From contig NC_030993.1 in the NCBI RefSeq assembly GCF_000149955.1, positions 310,125 through 374,124 of the forward strand: a DNA stretch of 64,000 nt. Direction: 5' to 3'. Shown here piece by piece: positions 30,931 to 42,161 of this stretch. Under the pieces are notes generated by a model that was not told where the DNA came from, did no database searches, and saw only the letters and a list, made by a program, of their open reading frames with translations. Source of the DNA: Fusarium oxysporum f. sp. lycopersici 4287 (taxonomy: Eukaryota > Ascomycota > Sordariomycetes > Hypocreales > Nectriaceae). How positions within the stretch are numbered: the stretch's first letter is position 1; each line of letters opens with the position of its first letter. The position numbers were made by a program, and so were the translations under genes.

Positions 30931-31464
30931 TTTTAAAGGCGTGCTGTGAATAAAATAAGTCTACGGCCAGCGCAGTTAATGGTCCCCAGGCAATCAACTC
31001 AGGTTAAAATTCACAGCCCGTGTGATGGAAGCATAATAAGCTTAACGAAGAGAACTGAAGGATTTTCTCCAGTCGGTCCCGTGAGCCGGTGGCGCTGAGC
31101 CAACTAAATACTTAGCTGAGATTGGACAGTTACGGACCCCACGAAAGGAGGTTTTCCACCAATCGCGGCTATGATCGATAAGTGAAACCCGGGTCATTAA
31201 TTCTTCCGTTGTCTTGGCTGTCCTTAATCTCTGTCAGGAAAAGTTCAACCTGCCACTTTTTTTATATTGGTATAATATTAAAGAATGCTTAAATTTCTTA
31301 ATTAACATCGATTCCTCTTATTTTGCTGATCTTAACCATCAATGCATCCTTGGACATCAGGAGCTTGGTTAGACAGGAGCTCTGTAATTATTAAATCGAT
31401 AGGAAAAGACTATTTAAGAAACATGAAACCCAAAGTGTAAAATCACTAGACAAACAGTTGTACC
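30931..31464. other. Intergenic region with AT-rich stretch
   Basis: Upstream of the DMT transporter. An AT-rich stretch at about 31255-31320 contains poly-T and TATAATATTAAAG words. No gene. Confidence 0.45.
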
Positions 31465-33018
31465 CTAATTGCAAAGCATAAACATTGCAACACCAGCAAA
31501 ACTCAACATTAGTGACAACGAGGCTCTCTCAATAGCGCCGCTATTATCATTCGAACCTCCACTCCCTGCAGTAGCTGTTACCGTAGTAGTACTCTCCTCC
31601 CCAGTTCCAGCCGGGACCTGAAGCTCATCCGTCGGCCGATCCTGCGCTGACGCTCCCTCCTCAGAACTTGTTGTTTCAGCCGGCGTAAATGACAAGACGC
31701 ACTCGGCATCAAGAGCAAGAGTATCGCCGACATCGTTGGTGACTTCCATTTCAGGGCAGGAGAACGTCGCATCTTCTCCTTGGACCGTGATGGTCTTTGT
31801 GCCAGTTTCAGTCTCGGTCTCGGTCTCCCATTCGGTTCTTGTAACAGTTGTATAGGGTGTGCAGGAAGCCTGTCTTGCCATGAGACCGTGTCCTCTGTTG
31901 ACATGGGCAGGTGCTGTTGCGGCATCACGGCGAAGACGAGCAGCGGCATTGTCAGTGGTGGTAGCTTCAGGAGGCTCGTAGTGCAGAGTACATCCCTCAT
32001 CAAGCTCAAGTGTTGCACCTTCATCGTTGGTAGCTGTCATGGGCACACATGTAAACTCGGGAGCGTTGCCAGTGTCAGGCTCGATGTCAGTTGTAACGCG
32101 GACCGTCTTCATCTTAGTCGTGGTGACTGTGTCCGTCGACTTGATGGTCTTAGTGGCAGCAGGGCATAGCTTGCAGTAGCCATCGGAGGCACAGTAACCA
32201 TTCGATCGACAGCACTCTTTGTCGCAGCATGTAGTGCCCTTCAAGCACGATCCATTCTCGCAGCACTTTTGAGTCGAGGGGTTGGCACAAGATCCAGTTG
32301 AACAACACTCACTGGACTTTGGACAGGCCCAAACAGTTCCAGGTCCGGTACAGCAAGTGGTCGTTCGTGGGTTATAACACTTGCTATTACCACAGCGCTT
32401 CTGGCCGGATGGACAACACCCTCCACCTGGCATGCAGTCATATCCCTTAGGGCAGTTCCTACCGATACCTCCGCAACAAACCGAGGTGTTCGGGTTATAG
32501 CATCCAGAAGAGCCGCACTTGGTCTCACCGCTGCTGCAGCAACCTCCACTGACACAGGTCTGACCTTTGAGACAAGCTGTGCCGCTACTGCAACAAATCT
32601 GTGATGATGGATCGTAACATCGGCCTGCGCCACATTGTTTGGCATTACCTCGACAGCACCCGCTGGAGACGCAGGTGCTACCTTCAGGACAGCATCCGAG
32701 ACCGCTTGAGCATGGATCTAAGATCTTATCAGCGACGGCGTATTACGAGATTTCGGGTGTTGACATACAGTATCCTGCGTCGACACACTGCCGTTGTCTG
32801 GGCTGTAAACCAAAGGCTTGTGGTTCTGGGATTCCTCCGATCCACTCAGTGAATTCAGAGATGGAGTCGGGGAGTACGATGTCTTTCAGTTTGGCATCGG
32901 CCAGTGACACCATGTCAGGTAACTTGTTCAGCTGGAAGGTGTCGTGGAAGAGCTGACTGCCACTCGCCGCACCTTTGCCTACCCAAAGGCCTAGGGATGC
33001 AATCTGATAGAACCGCAT
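31465..33018 (-). CDS. Cys-rich repeat GPI-anchored surface protein
   Basis: Secreted protein of 500 aa in two exons (intron 32718-32768; spliced length in frame). Order: signal peptide (MRFYQIASLGLWVGKGAASG), a short helical region, then about 200 residues of tandem Cys-rich modules of roughly 25-30 aa. Each module looks like CCPSGQKRCGNSKCYNPRT or CCSSG followed by TKCGSSGCYNP, ending near YCASDGYCKLC. After that come Thr-rich segments with two copies of a motif around FTCVPMTATNDEG and FSCPEMEVTNDVG. The tail is a hydrophobic GPI signal (LSLMLSFAGVAMFMLCN). The disulfide-rich modules recall whey-acidic or granulin-like mini-domains, but I would not name the family. Probable wall or membrane surface protein. 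A TATA box lies about 103 bp upstream. Confidence 0.8.
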
Positions 33019-33120
33019 GTTGGGCAGAACGCCGAATTCAAACTTGAAGAAAAGAATAAACGTCAGTCATGCCTGAAAGGCCCTCCCGACAGCGAGGCTG
33101 GGCCGTGGCACTCAAGAGCC

Positions 33121-33127
33121 ATTTATA
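33121..33127 (-). promoter_or_regulatory. TATA box of the Cys-rich GPI gene
   Basis: TATAAAT on the minus strand, about 103 bp upstream of the ATG at 33018. Confidence 0.45.
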
Positions 33128-35584
33128 ACACGCCGCCAACGAATTACCCCTCTTCTGTATCGGGTTTTGTGGTGTCATGATCTTCTAGCTGGCGAGGATC
33201 TCCCCTGACCGTCAACCTTGCCAAGAGCAATCAGGCTGAGAAATGAAAAGAGTGCAGCCTTTATCTCGCTGTGCTATGCCGAAAATGAATAGAGGCTGGG
33301 ACGGACAGTTAACCTTAAGTGACTGGAATGTCCGGGCGTGCATTAGCCGTTGTGAATAGCGCTTTGTGGCGTCCATAGCCTGCAGCTTGGTGATGATCAG
33401 GTAGAATACTCATCATGCCACCAAGGCCTTGTCCCATTCTTTCAAGTTATTTACTGTTTAACCTTAAACTTATGTCTATAACGATGATCAAGGAGCAGAA
33501 GGCCAAGTTTTGCTCCGCATTCTCGAGTCATTTCGCTGATTGTTTGATGATCGCTGGTGCCGATCCTCAGCCGCACGATGCACGAGCCCCAACAGGTAAA
33601 GTCACTGAACAGGGGATCGTGTCAAGGCTGAAGCTTTGCGTTATAGTGCTTACGCCCGATTACAGTTGTTGGTCGGATTAACGGTCCGCAGGATCAGTAA
33701 TTCGTCCAATTATTACAAACAGTACCGCGTGATCGAGTTGATGTGTGCACTAGACTGGTAATGAGAGAAGGATTTTCCACCTCTAAGACAACGAAATACA
33801 GTAAATGTGCAGGAGAAAATGGAGGAGATATTTATCAGATGCTGCATCAGGGCATTTTCGGATATCGGTGATGCGAGCTGGGATAAGAACTTGGCACAGG
33901 ACCCTGGTAATTGAAGACCGTTGGAAGTGATGTGTCATAAGCACCAGTGACATGTTTCTCGACGTGCATGGTAATCATGTCGATCGAGAGACAGGGGCCA
34001 GGAAATCGCGCAATGGATTCCGCATCTGGCCTCCGAGGCAAGTGAGCATATCTGAGCCAATGATAAATGTGCCTCTTTTCCTCTACTGTCCCTTATTTAT
34101 TATGCCACGGCTGGGCACAATGATGATGACACGCGGCGTTGTCACATAGATAGCTAGTATGGTTTATGGTCTTACTGCACCTGGACATTTGCCTCGAAGG
34201 ATGTCATCGCATAGAGCGCCGCCATGGCATATGGCACCAATCGTGTATATAAGTATTTCTTCTGATGATGCCTTGTAGTCTAGGTACAATTAGCGGCTAG
34301 GCTGCCGGCAGTGGCAGCGGCATTAGTGGAGGCGTCAATCGAGCCAACGTCAAGCCATAAATCAGTCGGGACGGGAGGTATTAGCTCAAGGCGGATGGGG
34401 TATACAGGAGCATCAGACACACTTGTAGTATACGGGGCTGCGCCCAGGGGGACTATAACTGACCCTACAAACAGCGCTAAACGTTAAATCAGTTGGCAGT
34501 ACTCCAATTCCGGTAAGAATACCACTTTCACCGGCAATTAAAGAATGTTAAAAAAATGCGAAAGAATTATCTTCGGCCGCTAGAAAGTCTTAGTAACAAG
34601 CAATATTATTTTGACTGATGTCTTATTCCTGGAAAAAGTCTTCGTACAAGTGGACAGAACTTATCCCCCCAAGAAGGCCGTCAACCTTGTAGACAGCATC
34701 AACCGCTCCCCGCTACTTAGGATGACCAGGGAGAGTTGAACATGTAGCATCGGTTAAGAAAATAGCATTGATTCTAAAAAGCAAAATGTCACAATGGACC
34801 AAACAGTACCATCTTCTTGTGAAATGTGAACGCCACGAATGTGAAGACGCTGAAGGTCAATAAGGCAGATGACGATTGTGTACGAGAGCATTGTTCTTGG
34901 CGAGATAAGATAGCCAGGGCCCGATAAGGTAGAAATCAGTGAGAGTCGTGCACCATCGTTGCTGAATTTAGGCGTAGCCCACAGACATACACTCTGGAGG
35001 TCTATGTGCTGCTTGTACTTTTAATGCTGCTAGAAGCTTAAGTGCTGTTGAGCTTTTACTTGTATTACCAAGAGGTTATTCGCCACTCTTCTATCTACGT
35101 ACCCTTTAAATTAAACCTGAAGACGGCAAGTTCAAGGTGGATTGAACTTTGCCCATGCAATAGTAGAAGCAGGATTTCTTTCATGCTCGGCTCTTGGGTA
35201 GCTAGGACCATAATCTCGTGTTAGTGGGGCCGGGAATCGTATCAACTGTAGATCAGATAGCAGCGTGCCCGAAAGTGGTCGGTTCATCGGCAACGCCAGA
35301 TTTCCGGCCAAAACAAATTCAGCTAAGATGAACGTGGGCAGGTCTATTTCAGCATGATTATGATGTCGAATACGAGGCTTGGCATAACCTATTGCTTCTT
35401 TGGGATTGCACTTAAACAATATGGGGATGGCTAAGGATTGGCGCGGATTCTTTTTTCTGCGCTAGAACCCTTATGATATCATTAATTCACGGCTGTTGAT
35501 CACAGAACTCTAATTATACGAGAGGTTGGGCAGAGTGGGCAGCTGAGTGACGGATCCTCGGGTCAAGGATAAACGAGAGGGAGG
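33128..35584. other. Long gene-poor intergenic region
   Basis: About 2.5 kb with only short frames on both strands and none resembling a known protein. I see no tandem repeats or terminal inverted repeats. It may hold long promoter elements or a non-coding RNA, but nothing supports either directly. Confidence 0.5.
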
Positions 35585-35591
35585 TATAAAA
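35585..35591 (+). promoter_or_regulatory. TATA box of the repeat-bearing secreted protein gene
   Basis: TATAAAA on the plus strand, about 146 bp upstream of the ATG at 35731, leaving a moderately long pyrimidine- and CA-rich leader. Confidence 0.5.
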
Positions 35592-35730
35592 TGCAATTGA
35601 ATACCTTCAGACCGGACCAACTCCATCATCCTCATCAGCACCAGCCTCTCTACTTCTCAGACAAACATTCAACTCTTCCATTCCCCAAGACTCTATCCAC
35701 TGCATCAGTCTTACGCGCCCAGAGTTCAAC

Positions 35731-36696
35731 ATGAACAAGCTTATCATCGCTCTGGCCGTGGCTTCCGCAGTCTCTGCTGCCCCTCTATCCCGCCGCGATG
35801 AGTGCCAGGATGCCTATAAATCTTGCATTGCCGCGGGAACCCCAGAGGTTGCATGCTCATGCACTCTAACTGCCTGCGTGGGCGAAGATAATGCTCGCAA
35901 CCGCGAGTATTGCGCTTCTGCTACAGCATCGCTTGCCCAGCCAACCAAAACCGAGATTCCCGGCGGATGCAATCCTGCCCATCCCGGCTCGTGCCCTTCA
36001 TCGTACTTTACCAACAAGTACACTGCCCCAGCCGAGACCTTCACTTCCATTCCAGGCATTCCTGGTGGTTGTAACCCTGCCCATCCCGGTTCCTGCCCTT
36101 CTTCATACTTTACCAAGACCTACACTGCTCCGGCTGAGACTTTCACCTCCATTCCTGGTATTCCTGGAGGATGCAACCCTGCTCACCCCGGATCTTGCCC
36201 ATCAAGCTATTTTACCTACCCCGTGGGCTCCAAGACTGCGGTGCAACCCGCTCCCGTGCCCGCCCCTACCGGCGACTGCACTGAGGGTATCACCTACCCC
36301 AGCCCTGAGCCCGTTGATGGCAAGGCTTGGACCATTAAGGATCTTACTCGCTACTGCGGCGAGGATAACGAAGGCTGTGATTATAACTTCGAGATCGCAC
36401 CTGGTGCAGATGGAAAGACCGAGCGGTGTACTATCATCCGTATGCCCGGTAAAGATGCTGCCACCGAGAGCTGGTCTAACGAGCCCTGCACTGATGGCTC
36501 TGAATTCACTGTCTCTTGGGGCTATGTAACTGAACCTGCCCCTGCTTTTGCTGTTATCACAGTTGTCAAGGGTAAGGAACTTGCCTGGTTTGGTGTTCCT
36601 GACGTCAACGGCCAGAAGGTCACAACTACCCCATCCAATCCTTTTGGCTCTGGACAGTTCGGTGACCTTGGTCCCGAACAGGTTTACACTTACTAA
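35731..36696 (+). CDS. Secreted Cys-rich protein with tandem peptide repeats
   Basis: Single-exon gene for 321 aa. Signal peptide MNKLIIALAVASAVSAAPLS, then SRRDE, a plausible Kex2-type processing site. The first domain has six Cys (ECQDAYKSCIAAGTPEVACS region). It is followed by three copies of IPGGCNPAHPGSCPSSYFT with a period of 34 residues (35956-36057, 36058-36159, partial third to about 36216), joined by YTAPAETFTSIPG. The C-terminal 140 residues form a separate predicted beta-rich domain with Cys in TRYCGEDNEGCDYNFEI, RCTIIRMPG and EPCTDGS. I do not recognise the family with certainty. It is likely a secreted surface or extracellular protein; the repeats could be tandem binding or cross-linking motifs (inference). 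Confidence 0.8.
   Translation: MNKLIIALAVASAVSAAPLSRRDECQDAYKSCIAAGTPEVACSCTLTACVGEDNARNREYCASATASLAQPTKTEIPGGCNPAHPGSCPSSYFTNKYTAPAETFTSIPGIPGGCNPAHPGSCPSSYFTKTYTAPAETFTSIPGIPGGCNPAHPGSCPSSYFTYPVGSKTAVQPAPVPAPTGDCTEGITYPSPEPVDGKAWTIKDLTRYCGEDNEGCDYNFEIAPGADGKTERCTIIRMPGKDAATESWSNEPCTDGSEFTVSWGYVTEPAPAFAVITVVKGKELAWFGVPDVNGQKVTTTPSNPFGSGQFGDLGPEQVYTY
35956..36216 (+). repeat. 102 bp coding tandem repeat (2.5 copies)
   Basis: Three in-frame units encoding IPGGCNPAHPGSCPSSYFT, identical in protein but differing at many third codon positions. Confidence 0.8.
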
Positions 36697-38126
36697 AGAG
36701 TTTTACATGCGAGGACGAGGAAGGATATGCGAAATACGGTTCATGACTCAATTAATGTAATCAACCCACTCATTTAGTAATGTTACGATCAATATGTAGA
36801 TTTCATTCTTGCAACTAGAAACATCAATAGAGATACATTAAGATTCATAAGCTCTTATCTTTCACTAAAATAGCCCAGGTAGGTGATCTCCCCCATCACT
36901 TCTTCTTGTTTTCCGAGTATAAGAACCCGCTTAATGTTTGACATTAATTGTATGGCCATAGTACGACACACCGCCGGTTTTATCATTGGTTGAAGGTCTC
37001 CAGTATCGTGGTTGGTGAGCTCAATGGTCCAAATAAGTCCTTTCTTGAACCAAATGTTGCGACCTCCTGGGGGACATGGAGTATTTGTATTGGCCAACAG
37101 CTGCTCTACAGCAGATTCTATTACTGTCTTTATAGAAAGACATCACTGTGAACGTAAAGACACCAGGTCTGCTAGGCCTTGGAAACATGACTCTGATAGG
37201 TATAATAATAGTTGTGAAACTACGGCCCTACTATTGACGGTCAAGCGGTCGAAGAGAGCTTGAATAGAAGAGATATGGCGGTTTGAGGTTGCTCGACCAT
37301 TCAGTGTAATTAGCAAGGTCCGTGAAGAAGTAGGATCTGACCTAGTTGGGCCTGGGCAGGCCGAAGGATTGCTGCAATAAATAGCTAAGTAACCTTGTAG
37401 AGGATTTCGTAGAAGTAATCTGATTAACAAAATCAAAAAAGCGGCGACCTTTAATATGATTCTCAAAATAAGGCCTACATTTGAACTCTGGTTATTATGC
37501 TCACTGGAGGCTTGGTCTCTAGTGCTGATCTGGCTTTCACATGTCCAACATATTGCTTTCCTAACAATCAAAGCGTCGGAGCAGTTTCCCCGCAAATCCC
37601 TTCGACTCGACTAAGCCTTCCAAATCTAGATGGAATATGCGCACGGGGCTATGTAGACCTGGGACTTTCGGCGTTTGAAGACCGGCAGTTCTGCGGAAAG
37701 CAGAGAGAGTTTTGACTACCACGTCATGAGAAGACGGGATAATACGACGCTGTAAGCTTATTAGCCAACCATATTCTGCGTACTTGTGTTTAGGCTCAAT
37801 CGAAAGGGCAAGCAGTCGCTCGGAGATAGTATTACCTATATCTTTGTCAAGCATGTAAGTGGTCAAGAAACGAAAGTTACTGGCTAGTTGGTGCGTAGGT
37901 TTGTCCGCTTGATGTCGCATGGCATAGATTTTGGATATTCGCAATTGACCATAACGCAGCAACTTTTAACATCAATGCGAATATTTAAACCTCAGACTAT
38001 CCTTTATAAAGTTTCCGTTGATTTCAGTTCTTCAGAAATAATACAGGTCTTGTTTCCAGGTGCTGCTTCTAGTAACGATCACGCAAGTCAATTGAACGCC
38101 GATTCTGAGCAACCTAGCCTTGCATA
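36697..38126. other. Intergenic, no gene recognised
   Basis: About 1.4 kb; frames of 133 and 150 codons on the minus strand (37561-37962, 37143-37595) have no recognisable domain and look non-coding. Confidence 0.45.
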
Positions 38127-38642
38127 ATGCAGCCCCACTATCAAGTGGCTCCCGACGTATGCCTTTGATGACCGAGATCGCTGTTTTGTACTTTACTAAC
38201 TATGTCTAGGGGACGCGGATGTGGCTTCTCCATATCGGCAATCTCGTGGTAGATGAAGCCGTTTTTCTCCCCTTTGTCAGTCCTCCATTTCCAAGGTCAC
38301 AGACCATCACCCAGATGACATGAGCAGGGGAACGTATGTACCGCCAGCCATCCAATTTCAGAGAGCAAGAGAAGAGATTTAGTCATGATCTCTGTCCTTA
38401 TCGAACACCCCGAAGACGGCTTCTTCCTTTACGAAACAGGTGCAGGCAAGGATTACCCAGAGGTATGGGGGCCTCAGCTCGCCGACATCTTTGCTCGGGG
38501 AGAGCATAGCGAAGACTTGGAGCTCGACGCAGCTATCAAGAAGACTGGCCATGACATCAAGGACGTCAAAGGTGTCATTATTGGACGCTTGCACTTGGAT
38601 CATGCAGGTGGTCTCGAATACTTCAGAGGTACTGACGAGTAG
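38127..38642 (+). pseudogene. Metallo-beta-lactamase-fold hydrolase remnant
   Basis: Pieces of an MBL-superfamily (lactonase-like) gene in two frames. A start exon (MQPHYQVAPD) splices at a GTATGC donor to GTRMWLLHIGNLVVDEAVFL and then runs into TGA. A later frame from 38385 gives MISVLIEHPEDGFFLYETGA and ends with GVIIGRLHLDHAGGLEYFRG, stopping three codons later at 38640-38642. The zinc motif, normally HxHxDH, reads RLHLDH, so the first His is lost. The remaining two thirds of the fold, including the later metal ligands, are absent downstream. Interpreted as a truncated, decayed gene. Confidence 0.7.
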
Positions 38643-39018
38643 ATAGTGGTTATCTTTGGTGGCGGATAATGGCGTTTTTAGGCGCTGGAAGATGAGAAAG
38701 CTTCTTCATTCTTTGGTGGTTGTAACGCTCAGTATCAATCGATCGTCTTTAGCATTCCTTTGACTTCTCGAAAGCCATAAGGCCTTGACTTGTACATATA
38801 TGATATGCCAAGTGCATCTACTCCGGTCGCATTTCTCTACGAGACCTCAGGCTCGGTGGTTGCGGCGTGGTCAAGTGCTTGTTATTAAGACTAGCAGTTT
38901 ATGTATGCCGATTATTATTACTTCTATCCTGTGTACAGCGAATCTAAAAGGTAAAATACTTGGAGATACCAGTGCTTAACATGTATAGCCCAGACATCTC
39001 CCAGGTTCATCAGCGACC
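38643..39018. other. Intergenic
   Basis: Downstream of the MBL relic; the missing second half of that gene was not found here. Confidence 0.45.
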
Positions 39019-41382
39019 TCAAGCAGCCTGACAATCATGGCACTCATAACAATCCAGATCGCTCCACCAGAAGGAATACGGGACATTGAGATCAATACCC
39101 TCAGTACCAAGTTTATAAGTCGACAAAGCACACTGATTGCCCCACCCGCTGGTCGTATCGAGACCGAAAGCCTCGCAGTATCCCTCCTCGCGACATAGAA
39201 GGGCACAGTCCTCCATGGTGTTTTGACGTCTGTTGCTTTGAACAGTGCGTCCCCACCAGCCGCCCTTCTTGACACCAAAGGCGTTGCAGGTCCGCTGGAC
39301 AGGAGGCTCGATGTCACCGTCGCTCTGGGGCCAGTGGTCCATGATGCCGGGGAGGGAAACGGATTGAGTAGGGAGGCTATCGAGAGGTTGACAGAATCCG
39401 GGGGCAGCGATGCCAGTGGGGCAGGTCATGACGGTAGCTGTAGAGCTGGCAGACTCTGTGGTGGTGGTTGGGGGCTGCTGGACGGCGGCTGAAGAAGAAG
39501 TAGACTCAGCGGCTTGAGTGGTTCTCGTGTTGAAGGTGGTAGGTGTATCCGCGACAGCCTTGGTAGGAGCCTGACATGTCATCTCGGGGAGAACAACATT
39601 ATCATTGGTAAGAAGACCATATGTTGAGAAACCCATGTTCTGTCCGCAAGCCCAGCAGCCGATATCAGAGAAGTAATCGCTACCTCCCTCATCGGTGATC
39701 TCATCGGTAGTACCAGCATACAATTTACAGTTCCTCTGTGACAGGAGAGAAGTGTAAGAGTAAGATTGACAATCAGCGTACATGGCGCACATGTCTCTGC
39801 ACTGATCTCCGCCGCCGCAAGGCTGGACAGTAAGAGTCGCGAATTCCTGAGCACAAGACTTGAGCGTTCCCTTACGACGGACACAGCCCTTGTTAGGAGT
39901 GCTGCCCATCTTGTTGATACAGATACTATCCTCGGGGAAACTAGGGCAGGGCTTGGAAATGATGCAGCTGCGGTCATAAGAGGTGAACTGGGTACCTGTG
40001 TTACCAACGGGAACGTCGCTCAAGACAGAGGCGATGAGACGACATTCGTTGGCACAGTTGTTGCCATAGCTCCACTCGAAAGACTTGCAGTTCTCATCAG
40101 CGAGACAGAGAGCAGCGCAGTCCTCCTTTTGGTAGTTGCTGCTTGTGAAGCGGCTGTAGGCTCCGGCGCTGTTGTAAGGCTGCATACCGCATCCGCGACC
40201 GGCGATGGAGGATGTGCCAACGTTGGCGCAGACGCGGCTCACGGGGCCATCGGGCTTGATGGTCGAGGATTGGCGAGGGGAAGAGCTGCCGCTTGATGTA
40301 GAGGCGCTTGTAGCAGCTGATTCAGTGCTGGTCTGCTTTTCTGTGTCGGATGTAGTAGTCCGGGCACCTGGAGTTTGAGCGCCGGGAGTCTGAGGGCCAG
40401 GCTGAGTAGTAGCTTGGGTGTTGCCTGCAGCGGAGGTTTGGCTGTCAACCGGACCGGGAGTGTTATTGCCAGTAGGAACAGTGTGAGGGCTGTCAGTAAC
40501 TGGTGTATGATTGCCAGTAGGCTGGGTGTTGGGACTTCCAGTACCGGGTGTAGCAGATTTAGAAGACGCATCTGAGCTCTCAGCATGGGTTGGAATGATT
40601 GGAGGCACAGATGTAGTTCCAACCTTGCTAGAGGTGGTTGTCTGAATAGCAGAAGATGAAGTGGTAGTGAAGATAGAGGCATCCGAATCACCAAGATCAA
40701 GAGGATGATCGTTAATGGTTGCAGGCGTAACCTGGTTAGACATGAAAAGAGAGTCAACATACACCTGAGCAGACCCTCCAACCAGACAGTTCATAGAGAT
40801 GGACAGAGGTGCAGAGCGTTGAGCAGCAGTAACCTGCTCAAGAGCCATACCCCACTGCACACTAGTTCCAAAGCTGATGATCCAAGTCTGGAAGAAGGTC
40901 TGGCTACCAAGCGAAGCAGTCAATTGGCAGAAGTTCAGCGACGGTGCAGTAACAACCAAGTAGAAGAAGCGGACGGTGTAAGGCCTAGTCAAGCTCAACT
41001 GATCTAGCGACTGCGCAACACCAGCAAAGCTTCCAAGGTCACGCTTCTTGTCGCCATTAGCCTGCAGCGAAAGACAGCCTGAGTCTTTGCTTCCATCCCC
41101 CTTGTAACCTGGCCCAACGACGATGGTCGCATCACCATCGACAGTGAAGCCTGGGACGCCACCTTCAGGAGGAGCGACTGAGAAACCGCCACCGTCGACG
41201 ACGCTCTTGATGACAACGGATCCGGCGGTCTCGGAAGCAGCTGCTGAAGTCGCGGTATCGGAGGGGGTGAGATCGGTTGTAGCGGAGCTGAGGTGAGAAG
41301 GGCGAGGCTTGCAGAGGCTGGCAGCAGCGAGATCAAGGCTGCCACTAAGGGCCAAAGCCGCGAGGGCTACGACGGAGCGCAT
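39019..41382 (-). CDS. Large secreted protein with PAN/apple-like Cys modules
   Basis: Single-exon gene, 787 aa from the preferred start MRSVVALAALALSGSLDLAA, a clean signal peptide; an in-frame ATG 17 codons upstream would bury it. Order: a beta-rich region of about 170 residues resembling a carbohydrate-binding-type sandwich (VVIKSVVDGGGFSVAP to AQVYVDSLFMSN), then a Ser/Thr/Pro linker with NTQPTGN and PTGNNTPGP elements. Next are Cys-rich modules with the PAN/apple pattern (DCAALCLADENCKSFEWSYG, CRDMCAMYADCQSYSYTS, DCALLCREEGYCEAFGLDT), each with short CxxxC spacing. It ends with CYECHDCQAA and has no GPI signal. PAN-like modules bind carbohydrate or protein ligands. Function unknown; an extracellular matrix or wall-binding role is likely. 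Confidence 0.78.
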   Translation of the reverse strand: MRSVVALAALALSGSLDLAAASLCKPRPSHLSSATTDLTPSDTATSAAASETAGSVVIKSVVDGGGFSVAPPEGGVPGFTVDGDATIVVGPGYKGDGSKDSGCLSLQANGDKKRDLGSFAGVAQSLDQLSLTRPYTVRFFYLVVTAPSLNFCQLTASLGSQTFFQTWIISFGTSVQWGMALEQVTAAQRSAPLSISMNCLVGGSAQVYVDSLFMSNQVTPATINDHPLDLGDSDASIFTTTSSSAIQTTTSSKVGTTSVPPIIPTHAESSDASSKSATPGTGSPNTQPTGNHTPVTDSPHTVPTGNNTPGPVDSQTSAAGNTQATTQPGPQTPGAQTPGARTTTSDTEKQTSTESAATSASTSSGSSSPRQSSTIKPDGPVSRVCANVGTSSIAGRGCGMQPYNSAGAYSRFTSSNYQKEDCAALCLADENCKSFEWSYGNNCANECRLIASVLSDVPVGNTGTQFTSYDRSCIISKPCPSFPEDSICINKMGSTPNKGCVRRKGTLKSCAQEFATLTVQPCGGGDQCRDMCAMYADCQSYSYTSLLSQRNCKLYAGTTDEITDEGGSDYFSDIGCWACGQNMGFSTYGLLTNDNVVLPEMTCQAPTKAVADTPTTFNTRTTQAAESTSSSAAVQQPPTTTTESASSTATVMTCPTGIAAPGFCQPLDSLPTQSVSLPGIMDHWPQSDGDIEPPVQRTCNAFGVKKGGWWGRTVQSNRRQNTMEDCALLCREEGYCEAFGLDTTSGWGNQCALSTYKLGTEGIDLNVPYSFWWSDLDCYECHDCQAA

Positions 41383-41873
41383 CGTTAAAGAGCGTGTAGG
41401 GAAAGATGAAAGAGTGGCTGTGAGGACGAACACTCACGAATAATACGGATACTCAAGAAAGGAAAAAGCAACAGGCAAATTTCTGGGAATCAGTCTTATT
41501 ATGCCTAAACTAATTATCACATCGTCGGTTACACGGCAGATAAAGGTATTGCGCTTTGCCCCTGACTTGTGAGTGGACAAACAATAGTTGCGTATAGCTC
41601 CCAAATAGTTCCACTGTGTCGGATCTTAGGTCATTATTCAGCTCAGCCATGGAACCCATTGAAGGATATTGGCCGATGGAAAAAAGGGTCTGAATCAGAG
41701 ATTTATGCTTAATCAAGTGTAGCGTCAGGGACTGTGGCTGTCATTTTTCCAACGCGTTTCCTCTTCTGGAGTACGAGATGAAGACATCACTTTACAACAA
41801 CAAGCAGTGGTTACAGTACTATAATTTGCATAAATGGAGGTTCTTTGTAGATCTAGTTGCTGATATTTTGCCA
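41383..41873. other. Intergenic
   Basis: Promoter side of the PAN-like gene; no other feature seen. Confidence 0.4.
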
Positions 41874-42161
41874 TTAGTTACACAATTCATGTTGATAAAC
41901 ATGAGGTGGTGACATGCTTTTTGAACTGGTGATATTGTATCTGATCCACTCGCGGAAATCTAGAACTTTAAAGTGCCGCGCTTGGTCAAATAGCGTCATC
42001 AATAACTCACCCATTCTGTCACTGGGCTGAACGAGGCCCCTGAAAATAAGAGAAAGTCCCATGTTATCGGTAATGATATTTCTCAAGCGCATGGTCTCCG
42101 AGAAGCGCGTTTGGAACCAATCGAACACTTGAGGTTCTGCCGAAAACCTTGGGAGATAGCC
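41874..42161 (-). pseudogene. Orphan protein-like exon, possible gene relic
   Basis: A minus-strand frame of about 95 codons, open from a TTGTAG splice-acceptor-like site at about 42162 to a stop at 41874. It has helical, amphipathic, coding-like composition (AEPQVFDWFQTRFSETMRLR, LSLIFRGLVQPSDRMGELLM, HFKVLDFREWIRYNIT). No partner exon is obvious upstream and I do not recognise the family. It may be the last exon of a decayed gene, or chance. Confidence 0.3.

Noticed and set aside
33952..34149. Short frames in the 33-35.6 kb gene-poor region as small genes
   Set aside because: No signal peptide, Cys pattern, promoter element or known domain supports them.
37143..37962. Minus-strand open frames of 133 and 150 codons
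   Set aside because: Composition is not protein-like, they overlap each other and plus-strand frames, and no motif is seen.
39223..40575. Plus-strand open frames opposite the PAN-like gene
   Set aside because: They are shadows of the Ser/Thr/Cys-rich coding strand.
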